From the NCBI GenBank assembly GCA_965230195.1, contig OZ245997.1, positions 6,200,001 to 6,264,000 of the forward strand: a stretch of 64,000 nt of DNA. The letters run 5' to 3'. Shown here one piece after another: positions 55,048 to 64,000 of the stretch (positions are counted from its first letter, which is position 1; every line of letters starts with the position of its first letter). The DNA is from Putridiphycobacter sp965230195. Its GTDB lineage: Bacteria > Bacteroidota > Bacteroidia > Flavobacteriales_D > Crocinitomicaceae. A program made the position numbers and the translations under genes. The notes under the pieces were generated by a model. The model made no database searches. It had not been told where the DNA came from and was given only the letters and a program-made list of their open reading frames with translations.

Positions 55048-56325
55048 ATGAACCCCAGTAGTAAAGGATGGATTAAAAAATACCTTTCGGTTTTAGATGA
55101 ATCGAAAGAGGATTTAAACCGGTTTCCGGGGAGTTTGTTTTCGCCCGAGGAATTGATTTACTCTTATGTTCAGCCTACAGGATTGCTCTATGGCTATCCA
55201 AGAGCTTTTATTTTTCTTGAAAAATCATACCTCGAAAAACTCATTCCTGAGGAATCATTTAAAATTTTACTGTTAGAAGGGTTAATCCTGATTGATCATT
55301 TGGATGCAGGAAAATTTGATATTGATAATCTTGAATTAGCCATTTACCGGTTCGTGGATTTTTATGAACGTAGCAATTTAGAAAAGGCCAAGAAAAGCTG
55401 GTTAGATTTTTCTAAGCTGGACGTTTATGGAAAATTGGAGTCGATTATAGATCAGCGGGTTGAAATTAAGGATAAGATTTCAAGTAAACTGGCCATGGGT
55501 TATCTGTTTAACAGTTTAATATTCCATGATATATTGCTATACCGTGACTATAAAGTGTTGATTGGTGGAACAGACCTGACGGTTAAACGTGAGGAAATCA
55601 TGCTTGACATTGTTAAAGTGGTGGCTTGTGCCGCTAATGCCGACGGGGTTATTTCTGATGAGGAGCGCAGTATATTCAAATTATTTTTGGCCTCAGCCAA
55701 TTTTGTATCATCAAAACGTGATCTTGCTGAAACTTACCTGGAGCAAACCACTTCGCTTGATGATATTAGCTTTGAGTACGAATCTTCATGGCTGTTAAAG
55801 CGATATATCCTGGAAATTGCCATTCTGACCATATGGAGTGACAAGGAACTGAAAGAGTCCGAGAAAAAATTCCTGAAAGACCTGACTGAGAAATTGGGAT
55901 TACCTGTGGGGGAAAGGGATAAATCGTTTGTGGCCATTCAAAGTTTTGTACTCTCGAACGAAAAGACGGCACATTTTCTTAAGGGAAAAAATGATGTTGA
56001 ACTTATTTTAAGTGGTGCTGCCAGCCGTTGGACAAAAATTCTGTCAAGAAACAAGGATAAATTGGCTAATGAATTAAAGGAGAGTAAGGAATTGGTGTTT
56101 TTAATTGGAAAGTCAACACATAGTGATTTAAGTAAGGTAGAAAAGGAAAAAGTAAAAAATCAGTTGGCAGATTTAGGGAAAACGATTCCGGCACTAACAC
56201 TATTTATGTTGCCTGGAGGGGCTATTATTTTGCCACTTGTTTTAAAAATTATTCCTAACCTGATTCCATCAGCATTCAGAGAAAATTATATCAATAAGAA
56301 AGATCAGGATGACGAATTGAGTTAG
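55048..56325 (+). CDS. TerB-domain protein with LETM1-like C-terminus
   Basis: 425 residues, cytosolic with a membrane-seeking end. The middle (about 178-300) is a TerB-like helical domain: VVACAANADGVISDEERSIF, then IWSDKELKESEKKFL, with the paired acidic loops thought to bind metal. The C-terminus (about 375-415) reads ALTLFMLPGGAIILPLVLKI followed by PSAFRE, the signature of LETM1-like proteins (ion exchange at membranes in mitochondria). It is followed by the WD40-caspase gene on the same strand (45 bp), so a membrane stress or ion-sensing role is plausible. Confidence 0.75.
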   Translation: MNPSSKGWIKKYLSVLDESKEDLNRFPGSLFSPEELIYSYVQPTGLLYGYPRAFIFLEKSYLEKLIPEESFKILLLEGLILIDHLDAGKFDIDNLELAIYRFVDFYERSNLEKAKKSWLDFSKLDVYGKLESIIDQRVEIKDKISSKLAMGYLFNSLIFHDILLYRDYKVLIGGTDLTVKREEIMLDIVKVVACAANADGVISDEERSIFKLFLASANFVSSKRDLAETYLEQTTSLDDISFEYESSWLLKRYILEIAILTIWSDKELKESEKKFLKDLTEKLGLPVGERDKSFVAIQSFVLSNEKTAHFLKGKNDVELILSGAASRWTKILSRNKDKLANELKESKELVFLIGKSTHSDLSKVEKEKVKNQLADLGKTIPALTLFMLPGGAIILPLVLKIIPNLIPSAFRENYINKKDQDDELS

Positions 56326-56370
56326 TGGTATGGTAATGATCGGCCTCAGGTAAAAAACGTATATTTGAGC

Positions 56371-59313
56371 ATGGTCAGGTTCTGGACAAATATCTTTTTC
56401 ATCATTTTAGCAGTAAAAGGGTTTTCTCAGTTGACCGGTGTTCGGCCTGTATTTCAAACAGGTCATCATACCAGAATAAATAAATTAAAATTTCATACTG
56501 ATAACCGGCATTTGATCAGTACATCAGATGATGGGAAATTAATTGTTTGGGATGTACTGCTTGGATTACAACGTCATTCCGTTATTGCACATGATTCAGG
56601 ATTAAACGATTTTGAAATAATGGGCGATTCAGCGATTGTGACTGTTGGCAATAATGGTGAGTTAAAAATCTGGCGTTTTCCCGATCTGGACCTTATTCAT
56701 GACCAGGTATTGACGGCTAAAGATATTAATGCAGTAACTGTTATCAGTGGTTCAGTTATTGGACTGGTTACTGATCAACTTTTCCTTTACAATATATTGC
56801 ATCAGGAATTGAGTGCTGTGCCATACGTATCGAAAGGACTATTTACATCAATTGATTATAATCATTCAAGGAAAGAGGTTGCTTTGGCAGGACCAGGTGA
56901 TAATATTGTTGTAAGTCTGTCCCTGACTGATAAACCAAAAGTAACAAAGGTTTTGCTGGGCAGTGCTTATAAAGCCAAATGGGTTGGGGCTGACTATCTT
57001 TTTCAGGCCAATACTAATGGCACATTGAGATATTTTGATTACAAAAAAGAAAAAAGGTACACCTTTACGTTAGCTGATGATGTTGATTACGTTGCTGATG
57101 TAGCCTGGCGTAAAAATGAGATAGCAGTGTGTACAGCATTGGGAAATGTACTAGTTATCAATGCTCAAAATCACAATGTAAATCACCGCCTTAGGGTGAG
57201 AGGATTTGGCCAGACCAGTATCGATTACAGTGAAAATACAGACTGGTTAGCCACTGGTGACGTCAATGGGAATATTTATTTGTACAGTACGTTAAATTAC
57301 AGGTTAATCAATATTCTTAAAAGCGCCTCTGCAGGTATTACTGATCTTAAAGTAAAAGAAAATTTAATGTTTGTTGGCTATAGCAATGGTGTTATCCGTC
57401 AAGTTAACCTGTTCAATAACAGAATTAAGTCAAATTCTGTAAAACTTGATTTTATTGAAGAACGGGATGGGGTTAATTATGCAATTACATCAATAGACTC
57501 AATTACTGATGAAACAGTTTTTTTTACCACGGCTAAAATCGACAGACACCACGTTCAAACCAGTAAATTATCCAAATTATCTAAACTCAAATGTCAGTGG
57601 AAATTAAATGAAAACCTGATTGTGATATCAAAAAAGGTTAAGTCTCCGGAATGGAAACAATATATGGATGGCTTATTTAATTCAAATAGGAAGTTCAGGC
57701 TTGAAGACCTGATGAAACGAAAATACAAGCAAAAAGATCGGGATAAAACATTTCAATTCATGCCAGGAAAAAATTGGTTTTATAGTATTTCGGGATCAGA
57801 TAGTATACCATTTGAAACATTGCATGAAGCGCCAATTTCAGGTATGGAATTGATAAAGAACAAACAATTGGTGGTTACCTATTCAAAAGATGGAAGTATC
57901 CGATTTTGGAGTTATGAAGGAAAGTTTTTGGCTACCCTGTATATGAGTGGACAGTACGATTTCGTTTATTTTGATGCTTATAATTTTTATTATGCTTCAA
58001 AAGAAATTCTATCAAGAATTGCGTTCCTGTTCAGAGGAGAGTTGTTTTCCTATGAGCAGTATGATTTGTTTTTTAACCGGCCGGATTTAGTCGCTCAACA
58101 ACTCACTTTTTTGACGGATGATGAAGTGAGTTTATTTAGGAAGGCTTACTTTAAAAGGTTAGAAAAACTGGGAATAAAGGCCAATACATTAAAGGTTTCA
58201 AGTAATATCCCACAGTTAAAAGTGGGTTACAGTGGAGAATATACAACAGAAAATAGTCTGGCTTCGTTCGAGTTGAATGGACTTGATACATTGAAAAAAA
58301 TAGTGTCTTATGCTTATATTATCAATGGTGCTGAAAAGCAATTCAGTATAGAAAAACCGAACTATTTACTGAATAGAAGTGTTAATATTGAACTTAGTAA
58401 AGGGGTTAATCAGATTGAGTTCTATTGTAAAAACACTGAAGGCATTAAATCAGTTATACGTAAGGAAATTATTAATTGCGAAAAGCAATTTCAAAAATCA
58501 GACTTGTTTTTAGTTTCACTGGGGGTTAGTCAGTACAATGAGGAAAGGTACAATTTGAAATATGCCACTAAAGATGCACTGGAGTTAGAAAAATTATTTA
58601 AAAAAGGAGGGAAATTTGGAAATGTGCGTACCGTGACCTATACGGACAGGGAGGTTTTGGCCAATAGGTTGGTGGAAATAGATACATTTTTACAACAGGC
58701 TAAAACCAATGATATTATCATTGTATTTTATGCCGGACATGGTGTTTTGGACTCTGATCTGGATTATTATCTGGGTACTTATGATCTTAATTTTTCTGCA
58801 CCGGAAAAAAGGGGGATTAAGTTTGATGAACTGGAGCAATTAGTGGAACGTCAAAATTGTCGGAATAAATTAATATTGTTGGACGCATGTTATAGTGGTG
58901 AAATTGATAAGAATGCTTTTGATATAGAATTGAATGATATGGAAAACATGGATAGTATTCGATTCAGAGGAGCAGGGATAAAAATCAATCCTAAGAAAGG
59001 AACCAGTTTAGGAGTATTTGAGTTATCCAAATTATTATTTATCGATATGCGACCCGACCAGGGAACAAATATCATTTCTTCAGCCTCTGGTGCCGAATTG
59101 GCTTATGAGGGAGAGGAATGGGAAAACGGATTATTTACCTATGTGCTAAAAAATGGTCTGGACAATTTTGAGGCAGATTTAAATGGTGATAAATTGATTA
59201 AAATCAGTGAACTACAATTGTATTTAAGAGATGAGGTTTCTAATTTATCAAAGGGGAATCAAAATCCTTTATCAAGAAAAGAAAATATTAAAAATAACTT
59301 TGTGATATGGTAA
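56371..59313 (+). CDS. Exported WD40-repeat caspase-like (C14) protease
   Basis: 980 residues from the ATG at 56371; a TTG six bases upstream is also open. A signal peptide (FFIILAVKGFSQ) sends it out of the cytosol. About 30-350 is a WD40 propeller (LIVWDVLLG, LKIWRF), with another WD-like blade at 490-525 (DGSIRFWSYEGKFLATLY). A beta linker leads to the caspase domain (about 705-980): His790 in FYAGHG and Cys840 in LLDACYSGE are the catalytic pair. Caspase-like proteases cut after Lys/Arg or Asp and act as effectors in stress or defence. Export is unusual for a death effector. The end overlaps the next gene by 7 bp. Confidence 0.9.
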   Translation: MVRFWTNIFFIILAVKGFSQLTGVRPVFQTGHHTRINKLKFHTDNRHLISTSDDGKLIVWDVLLGLQRHSVIAHDSGLNDFEIMGDSAIVTVGNNGELKIWRFPDLDLIHDQVLTAKDINAVTVISGSVIGLVTDQLFLYNILHQELSAVPYVSKGLFTSIDYNHSRKEVALAGPGDNIVVSLSLTDKPKVTKVLLGSAYKAKWVGADYLFQANTNGTLRYFDYKKEKRYTFTLADDVDYVADVAWRKNEIAVCTALGNVLVINAQNHNVNHRLRVRGFGQTSIDYSENTDWLATGDVNGNIYLYSTLNYRLINILKSASAGITDLKVKENLMFVGYSNGVIRQVNLFNNRIKSNSVKLDFIEERDGVNYAITSIDSITDETVFFTTAKIDRHHVQTSKLSKLSKLKCQWKLNENLIVISKKVKSPEWKQYMDGLFNSNRKFRLEDLMKRKYKQKDRDKTFQFMPGKNWFYSISGSDSIPFETLHEAPISGMELIKNKQLVVTYSKDGSIRFWSYEGKFLATLYMSGQYDFVYFDAYNFYYASKEILSRIAFLFRGELFSYEQYDLFFNRPDLVAQQLTFLTDDEVSLFRKAYFKRLEKLGIKANTLKVSSNIPQLKVGYSGEYTTENSLASFELNGLDTLKKIVSYAYIINGAEKQFSIEKPNYLLNRSVNIELSKGVNQIEFYCKNTEGIKSVIRKEIINCEKQFQKSDLFLVSLGVSQYNEERYNLKYATKDALELEKLFKKGGKFGNVRTVTYTDREVLANRLVEIDTFLQQAKTNDIIIVFYAGHGVLDSDLDYYLGTYDLNFSAPEKRGIKFDELEQLVERQNCRNKLILLDACYSGEIDKNAFDIELNDMENMDSIRFRGAGIKINPKKGTSLGVFELSKLLFIDMRPDQGTNIISSASGAELAYEGEEWENGLFTYVLKNGLDNFEADLNGDKLIKISELQLYLRDEVSNLSKGNQNPLSRKENIKNNFVIW

Positions 59314-61217
59314 GGAATTGCCTCATATTGATCTTTGTATTTGTGTTTCAATTGAGCAATGCTCAAAGTGTCAGCCTGGGTGTTGGAGGTAATATTCTTA
59401 TCAGTCAAACCGTACATAACAAGGCATTAGGATTTGATATTTTGGATACTAATGGGGATACTCTATTAGTGAGTGCCGCAACATCAAAATTACAACCTAT
59501 ATATAGTTTACCCCTTTATGTGAGATTTACGAGTCGAAAAAACTGGTGGATACAATTAAATTATGGTTTTGAGTACTGGCGTATTGATATTAATGGAGAA
59601 ACCAGGCATACTGACCATTATATTAATGGCAGGGTTAATGATAAAATTGAGGCTTCCTGGTTAGCTTATCAGGGAACAGAGTTTTCAAATTATCAGGATT
59701 ATTATACTGCGTTTTCACAGATTTATTATAATAATGAACTGGCCCTGACCACAAGAACCTTCAATAGTTTTGATGCCATGCAGTACAATAAGTTTTCCCT
59801 TGGTTTTGGGTCCTCAGTCCTTCAAAAAAGTAAATATAAAGTGGTTTATGGTATTGGTATTGATTTTATCACAAAAAGTACTTCTGAGAGTTACCAGGGG
59901 TTGGTTTATGACAATGAAGCCATTGTAAAAAAGTACGAATTCCTGAAGGCTTTACCTGCATTAAAAGAGTTTAATTTAGGACCTTACGCCAAATTAGGGT
60001 TGGAAAAACAAAATCTGAGGATAGGTGTGGACTTCCATCTTTCTCCCCGGCCGGTAAGTTCCTTTTTTGAGGAATCAGATCCTGAGGCTATTTACCCTAA
60101 TTCAAATGATGGCCCTACAATTCAATCGGTATTTAATTATGGTGTTCACTTAAATTATACGTTATTTTCCCAATATCTGAATGAGAGAGAAAATCAGAAA
60201 AAAGCAAAAGCATTGGATTCCGAAATTTTAGGAAAGTACATTGAGATTCCCAAATTATGGAGACTGGGTTTTACCGTTAATTTTATAAATTTTCATAATT
60301 CAGCATTGATGACACCATCCGATTTTGAGATTAGTGACGAAAAACATGAAGAGATTAACCAGACTTTAAAAGTAAATAATGATACTTATTTACCAGGTGT
60401 TTTTATTGCTGATGATGAGGTGATAGATAATGTATACCTTGAAAAGGTAATTCATGATTTTTTTGTCAATGATGAAGGTAATATTGACACTAACTTTATT
60501 TCGAAAACACTTTTTTTTGGCTGGGGGAACCTGAATACCATCATTAAATCACCTAAAGTAACCGGATTTGTGACCTTTTCTCCATTTTCGAATTTTTCGT
60601 TCGAAGCCGGAATGGGTTATCAACGTCATACTATGGGGCTGGAAGTGTATGAGAAAGAAATATCAACAATTAATAATACTGTATTTGAAAATACCAGACA
60701 GTTATTATACCAGGAAACTTACCATGAAGCTTCATTAAACCTGACAGTTAATGCTATCAAAAAAGTAACACATACCAGCAGGGTGGGATTGCAGTTGGGA
60801 TTAAATTTTAATAGTTGGATTCCGGGTCGGTTCAGAAGAGAGTCAGGCGGGATAAATGATTCTGATTTACTGCAGGATTTTCATAATTACTTTGTTGAAG
60901 GAGATAATGAAAATGAATGGAATAAAAATAAGAATCCTCTGGCCAATAAAGGTGTTTTTTCAAAAGAACAATACTATAATTACCATTATGCTCCAGGTTC
61001 CGGAACGGGTCAGAAAAATTCATATCACTCAGATTTTTCAACACACTTGTTCAATACTTTTGATCAGCGTAGTTTTTTTGAAATTCGTTTGGGAGCAGAT
61101 TATTATATTGAAAATTGGAGGTTTACCCTTTATGGTGAAAAATCAATAGGAAATTATGCTTTCCTGTATGATGATTTGCTCACATTTGGAATGGCATTCT
61201 CATTGTATTTAAACTAA
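59307..61217 (+). CDS. Outer-membrane beta-barrel-like protein coupled to the WD40-caspase
   Basis: 636 residues with a signal peptide (LILIFVFVFQLSNAQ). Alternating aromatic strands and Gly turns run through the protein (YVRFTSRKNWWIQLNYGFEY, KFSLGFGSSV) and it ends in FGMAFSLYLN, the form of an outer-membrane barrel. Family not recognised. The start codon lies inside the end of the caspase gene, so expression is tightly linked. It may be a pore, anchor or substrate of the protease. Confidence 0.7.
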   Translation: MVRNCLILIFVFVFQLSNAQSVSLGVGGNILISQTVHNKALGFDILDTNGDTLLVSAATSKLQPIYSLPLYVRFTSRKNWWIQLNYGFEYWRIDINGETRHTDHYINGRVNDKIEASWLAYQGTEFSNYQDYYTAFSQIYYNNELALTTRTFNSFDAMQYNKFSLGFGSSVLQKSKYKVVYGIGIDFITKSTSESYQGLVYDNEAIVKKYEFLKALPALKEFNLGPYAKLGLEKQNLRIGVDFHLSPRPVSSFFEESDPEAIYPNSNDGPTIQSVFNYGVHLNYTLFSQYLNERENQKKAKALDSEILGKYIEIPKLWRLGFTVNFINFHNSALMTPSDFEISDEKHEEINQTLKVNNDTYLPGVFIADDEVIDNVYLEKVIHDFFVNDEGNIDTNFISKTLFFGWGNLNTIIKSPKVTGFVTFSPFSNFSFEAGMGYQRHTMGLEVYEKEISTINNTVFENTRQLLYQETYHEASLNLTVNAIKKVTHTSRVGLQLGLNFNSWIPGRFRRESGGINDSDLLQDFHNYFVEGDNENEWNKNKNPLANKGVFSKEQYYNYHYAPGSGTGQKNSYHSDFSTHLFNTFDQRSFFEIRLGADYYIENWRFTLYGEKSIGNYAFLYDDLLTFGMAFSLYLN

Positions 61218-61218
61218 T

Positions 61219-61341
61219 CTAAAATTCTAAATAGATATAAGGAATGTCTTCAGTATTATTCTCAGATAAAAGGTAAAAAAGCACGTAGGTAAACAATACT
61301 GTTAGACCTACTATATATATTGTGTTAATGACTTTTTTCAT
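61219..61341 (-). CDS. DltX-like 40-residue membrane microprotein
   Basis: A 40-codon frame starting with ATG (61339-61341) inside the last codons of the DltD-like gene (17-bp overlap) and ending TAG. The translation opens MKKVINTIYIVGLTVLF, one membrane helix at about 7-27, then a short polar part and the C-terminus IPYIYLEF. DltX microproteins have one helix and end in a motif that I recall as F-I-Y-x-x-F, whose Tyr receives the acyl group from the MBOAT enzyme DltB. Here the order MBOAT, DltD-like, microprotein, the length, the single helix and the ending YIYLEF all agree. Too short for many gene finders. Confidence 0.75.
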   Translation of the reverse strand: MKKVINTIYIVGLTVLFTYVLFYLLSENNTEDIPYIYLEF

Positions 61342-62410
61342 AATATGCTTTAATATCCATTGCGGTTAAATAGGCACCATATTCCGAAATGTGTTGAACA
61401 TCTAAAAATGTACCGGCTAAATTCGATTGGTAGCTGCCATCAATAAATTCCACATTGTGTGTTTTAAGTATATGTTTAATATTGTCCATTACCTCTTCGT
61501 ATTCTTCCAACCTGTTTTCACTCATTTTTTGGCAATAAACGCCGTTATAAGGTCCTAAATAGAATTTACAGTCAATCCCATAATCCTTTGTTAACTTAAT
61601 AAAAGCAATTAACATATCATCCTGAAAACTTGTGGTGGTATCAATTTGAGGAAATGGATTTTCCGTGGCGGCATATTCTACTAAGGCATTATGAGGTAAG
61701 CTTAATTTAGTTTTGGTTATTTCAAAAGTTTCTTTTGCTCCCTGCTCTGACAGCACAAATCTTTCCTTAATTGTATCACTTATTACTGCTTCTTTCTTTT
61801 GACTTAAACCAGAAGCGTATAACAATTTGTAGTTATTAATTGTTCTTTCGAAATAAAAGGGGATTGCCGTTTTTTCTTCAATACCGGGAGCCATAAATTG
61901 TTCATAAATGCCTTCTTTTGTCGCTTTTGTTTTTGTGGAAAGGGCTAATTGCGGATTAATATACCGGGTATAATAATTGACGTTAAAACCATTGAGTCCT
62001 TTTCGCCAATAAGTTGGATTGATATAATATATTATTTCCAGATCTTTGAAGGCTTCAGGGTTATCTAATATCAGTGGAAAATAAACATAACTACACCGTC
62101 CTGCACCACCAAATGAATAAAAATTTCGATCTAATTCCTCATCTTTGTCTAATAAGGCCCAATAATTCTTTCCGTCTAATGAATTTCCTGTTTCAGATGT
62201 CCCTAAAATGATTATTCCATCATTGGCTTTGGTATCTTCAAGGAAATTATAGAAAACCCGATCTCCGTTCTTTATATTTACACCTAAAGGACTAACAGCC
62301 GGTCTGTCCTGAAACAGAATCCAGATAGGCACAAAAATCAAAGCAATTACAAGTGCCAATACACTTGCAATCCATATTTTGGTTTCTAATATTTTTTTAA
62401 CTGTCAACAT
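61325..62410 (-). CDS. DltD-like SGNH O-acyltransferase partner
   Basis: 361 residues. One N-terminal membrane helix (about 12-33) anchors a periplasmic SGNH-type domain. Block I is ILGTSETGNS with Ser72 as nucleophile; GAGRCSYVYF follows; block V gives Asp337 and His340 (DVQHISEYGA). The DltD family moves acyl groups onto envelope polymers after an MBOAT protein passes them across the membrane. It overlaps the MBOAT gene by 14 bp and the microprotein by 17 bp. The acceptor is unknown, as teichoic acid is absent in this phylum. Confidence 0.8.
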   Translation of the reverse strand: MLTVKKILETKIWIASVLALVIALIFVPIWILFQDRPAVSPLGVNIKNGDRVFYNFLEDTKANDGIIILGTSETGNSLDGKNYWALLDKDEELDRNFYSFGGAGRCSYVYFPLILDNPEAFKDLEIIYYINPTYWRKGLNGFNVNYYTRYINPQLALSTKTKATKEGIYEQFMAPGIEEKTAIPFYFERTINNYKLLYASGLSQKKEAVISDTIKERFVLSEQGAKETFEITKTKLSLPHNALVEYAATENPFPQIDTTTSFQDDMLIAFIKLTKDYGIDCKFYLGPYNGVYCQKMSENRLEEYEEVMDNIKHILKTHNVEFIDGSYQSNLAGTFLDVQHISEYGAYLTAMDIKAYYEKSH

Positions 62411-64000
62411 AATTTGGCACTGTTACATCTCCGTAAAACCACTTGCTGCTTTTTTTACCTTTAAAATATTTAAGTCTTACTTTATACGACCCCGGAGCCA
62501 TATTTCTTGAAGTATTATTGTATTCATTTTTGCCATGCAGGTGCATAAAGTTATAAGCTCCATCACGTTTTTTGGTATAGCTGATCCACTCACCACCGTC
62601 AAATTGATATTCCACTTCTAAAAAATATCCCTCCATTGCAAGGTAGTTAATTTGGAGAGCCCAACCATATCCATCAAGAAATCTGCTCTGGGTCTGTAAT
62701 TTTTGATTAAGGTATTCCTCTGTCAGATAAAGATCTGTTCCTAACAGGGTATCGATTGAAGAAATTTCTTCAATTTCTTTATCGTATGCACCAAATAAAA
62801 AGGATTGGATCTTGGTTTGCTTAAATGCTTTATTTTTCGAATAGGTCACTTTACTGTGCCATGGATTAGTCTGGCCCTCAGATTTTGACCTTATTTTAAT
62901 ACTGACCAGCTGATTACCACTTCCTTCTGTCAAAAGGTGGTATGTATTTGATAAAGATATTGGAATATTGTTGTATTTCATGGTTCGGTCGAGGTAGGTG
63001 TATTCTATATCAACCAGGTTATCTTCTTTATGGTCAGGTTCGAAGTCAATTTGGAAACATTTCAGCCTTTCGTATTTAACGATTGAGACGTTTAGGTCTT
63101 TATCTTCTTTATGAACAATGTTTTTGGCTATAATTTTAATATCACCCTGTTGATAATTAAAGAAAAACCAACCTACCGTCACGAATGTAAATGTGATTGC
63201 AATTGCACCACCACTGTAAAGTGTTTTAAAGACTTTATTTTCTACAGGTTTTATTTTGGGTTTATAAATATAGACATCCCAAAGTTTAAAGAAAATAAGG
63301 CCAATCCCATGCCATAGCCCCCAATACATAAAATTAATAGTGTTACCATGCCAGATTCCACAGAGAATGAATGTAATAATATACCCTGTAAAAGATACTG
63401 CCAACCTTGGTAGGTTGCTAAATTGGGCGGATAATTTGGTAACTAAAGGTTTAAAAACGTACTTAAACAAAAAGTTCGAAAAAGTCATATGCCACTTTTT
63501 CCAAAACACGGATAAGTTTTTGGCCCCATATGGGTTATTGAAGTTTTCGGGTGTTTTAATACCTATGAGGTAGGCCGTTCCAATAGCAATATCGGAATAA
63601 CCTGAAAAGTCAAGTAAAATATAAAATGAGTACAGGAACAGACTGTATAAAAGGCCTTCCTGCCAGATAAAATTTTGCTCAAAAATTGAAAAATCCAGTG
63701 AATAACTGACAATGATTGGTACTAAAAAGAACTTTTTAACGATACCTAATGTCAGCTTGAATAGCCCTGCTTTAACTAAGCTAAATTTGTAATTATTGTG
63801 TTGTTGTTTTATCCAGTAATTAAAGTTATTGTATTCATCAATAGGACCAGCTATAAATGTTGGGAAGAACAAAATATAATTTAGGAAAGAAAAAATATCG
63901 TATTGATGTATTTTGTCTTTGGAACTGTCAATTAAAAAGTGGATTAAACGAAACAGGATATAGGATAAGCCTATTCTTTGCAGCAGGTCGAAATTGGCTA
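62397..64000 (-). CDS. MBOAT O-acyltransferase (DltB/AlgI type), cut by the window end
   Basis: The frame is open to the last base of the window on the minus strand; the stretch before the TTG at 63872 still encodes membrane helices (GLSYILFRLIHFLID), so the 5' end lies outside. LFFPTFIAGPI, DFSGYSDIAIGTAYLIG, FWKKWHMTFSNFL and CGIWHGNTINFMYWGLWHG are MBOAT hallmarks, the last with the catalytic His. After the helices comes an unusual soluble beta-rich tail of about 230 residues (for example VEYQFDGGEWISYTKKRDGA and PGSYKVRLKYFKGK), absent from DltB and AlgI. It passes acyl groups to the periplasm for the DltD-like protein encoded next. Confidence 0.85.
   Translation of the reverse strand, partial: ANFDLLQRIGLSYILFRLIHFLIDSSKDKIHQYDIFSFLNYILFFPTFIAGPIDEYNNFNYWIKQQHNNYKFSLVKAGLFKLTLGIVKKFFLVPIIVSYSLDFSIFEQNFIWQEGLLYSLFLYSFYILLDFSGYSDIAIGTAYLIGIKTPENFNNPYGAKNLSVFWKKWHMTFSNFLFKYVFKPLVTKLSAQFSNLPRLAVSFTGYIITFILCGIWHGNTINFMYWGLWHGIGLIFFKLWDVYIYKPKIKPVENKVFKTLYSGGAIAITFTFVTVGWFFFNYQQGDIKIIAKNIVHKEDKDLNVSIVKYERLKCFQIDFEPDHKEDNLVDIEYTYLDRTMKYNNIPISLSNTYHLLTEGSGNQLVSIKIRSKSEGQTNPWHSKVTYSKNKAFKQTKIQSFLFGAYDKEIEEISSIDTLLGTDLYLTEEYLNQKLQTQSRFLDGYGWALQINYLAMEGYFLEVEYQFDGGEWISYTKKRDGAYNFMHLHGKNEYNNTSRNMAPGSYKVRLKYFKGKKSSKWFYGDVTVPNYVDS

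Noticed and set aside
56360..56367. TATATTTG promoter box before the WD40-caspase gene
   Set aside because: It lies only three bases before the start codon and has no TTG at a suitable distance, so it is probably chance.

Overview
The window is AT-rich DNA from a member of the Bacteroidota, most likely a free-living (perhaps marine) Cytophagia- or Flavobacteriia-like bacterium. The evidence is three secreted proteins with type IX secretion (T9SS) C-terminal sorting domains, giant RHS-like secreted proteins of the Bacteroidota kind, a DUF853 ATPase, WG-repeat and MORN/YwqK-like exported proteins, thrombospondin-3-like lipoprotein motifs and promoter-like TAnnTTTG boxes. Genus and species cannot be told from the sequence. 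No rRNA, tRNA or CRISPR array was seen. Several starts were moved from an upstream TTG to a better ATG or GTG.

Layout. 1-19247 (+): a tightly packed, overlapping polymorphic-toxin operon: DNRLRE surface protein (cut by the window edge), Skp/OmpH-like chaperone, lipoprotein, 2250-residue RHS-companion protein, LolA-like periplasmic protein, and a 2437-residue RHS protein whose variable tip looks like a C39/papain-type cysteine peptidase. 19248-23282: an accessory zone with a REP-associated tyrosine transposase between two inverted REP-like hairpins, an orphan RHS tip on the opposite strand sharing a 263-bp inverted repeat with the main RHS gene, a decayed recombinase copy and an intact tyrosine recombinase. 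23621-33975: WG-repeat protein, lipoproteins, GT87 mannosyltransferase-like protein, small outer-membrane barrel, and a 2029-residue alpha-2-macroglobulin. 34069-40098 (-): three T9SS-sorted paralogues, each preceded at 75-85 bp by a shared sequence element. 40205-46232: omega-amidase, CoA-binding protein, methionine/glutamine-type aminotransferase, DUF853 ATPase and a FucP-like transporter.

46434-54933 (-): DUF3109 and MiaE-like genes lie downstream of a compact seven-gene set: DUF4178, lipoprotein, DUF350, membrane-anchored spermidine-synthase-like enzyme, minimal SpeD, RCK potassium channel and pentapeptide protein. This looks like a polyamine-linked membrane system. A HAD phosphatase and a beta-propeller protein follow on the same strand. 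55048-61217 (+): TerB/LETM1-like protein, exported WD40-caspase and an outer-membrane protein translated with overlap. 61219-64000 (-): an envelope O-acylation operon of MBOAT (cut by the window end), DltD-like SGNH protein and a previously easy-to-miss 40-residue membrane microprotein ending in YIYLEF, which resembles the DltX C-terminal motif.

The strongest candidates for something new are (i) the inverted RHS tip pair that could exchange toxin tips by DNA inversion, (ii) the DltX-like microprotein in a Gram-negative MBOAT locus, and (iii) the polyamine/DUF350/K+ channel operon. Domain assignments are by eye; none was checked by a database search.
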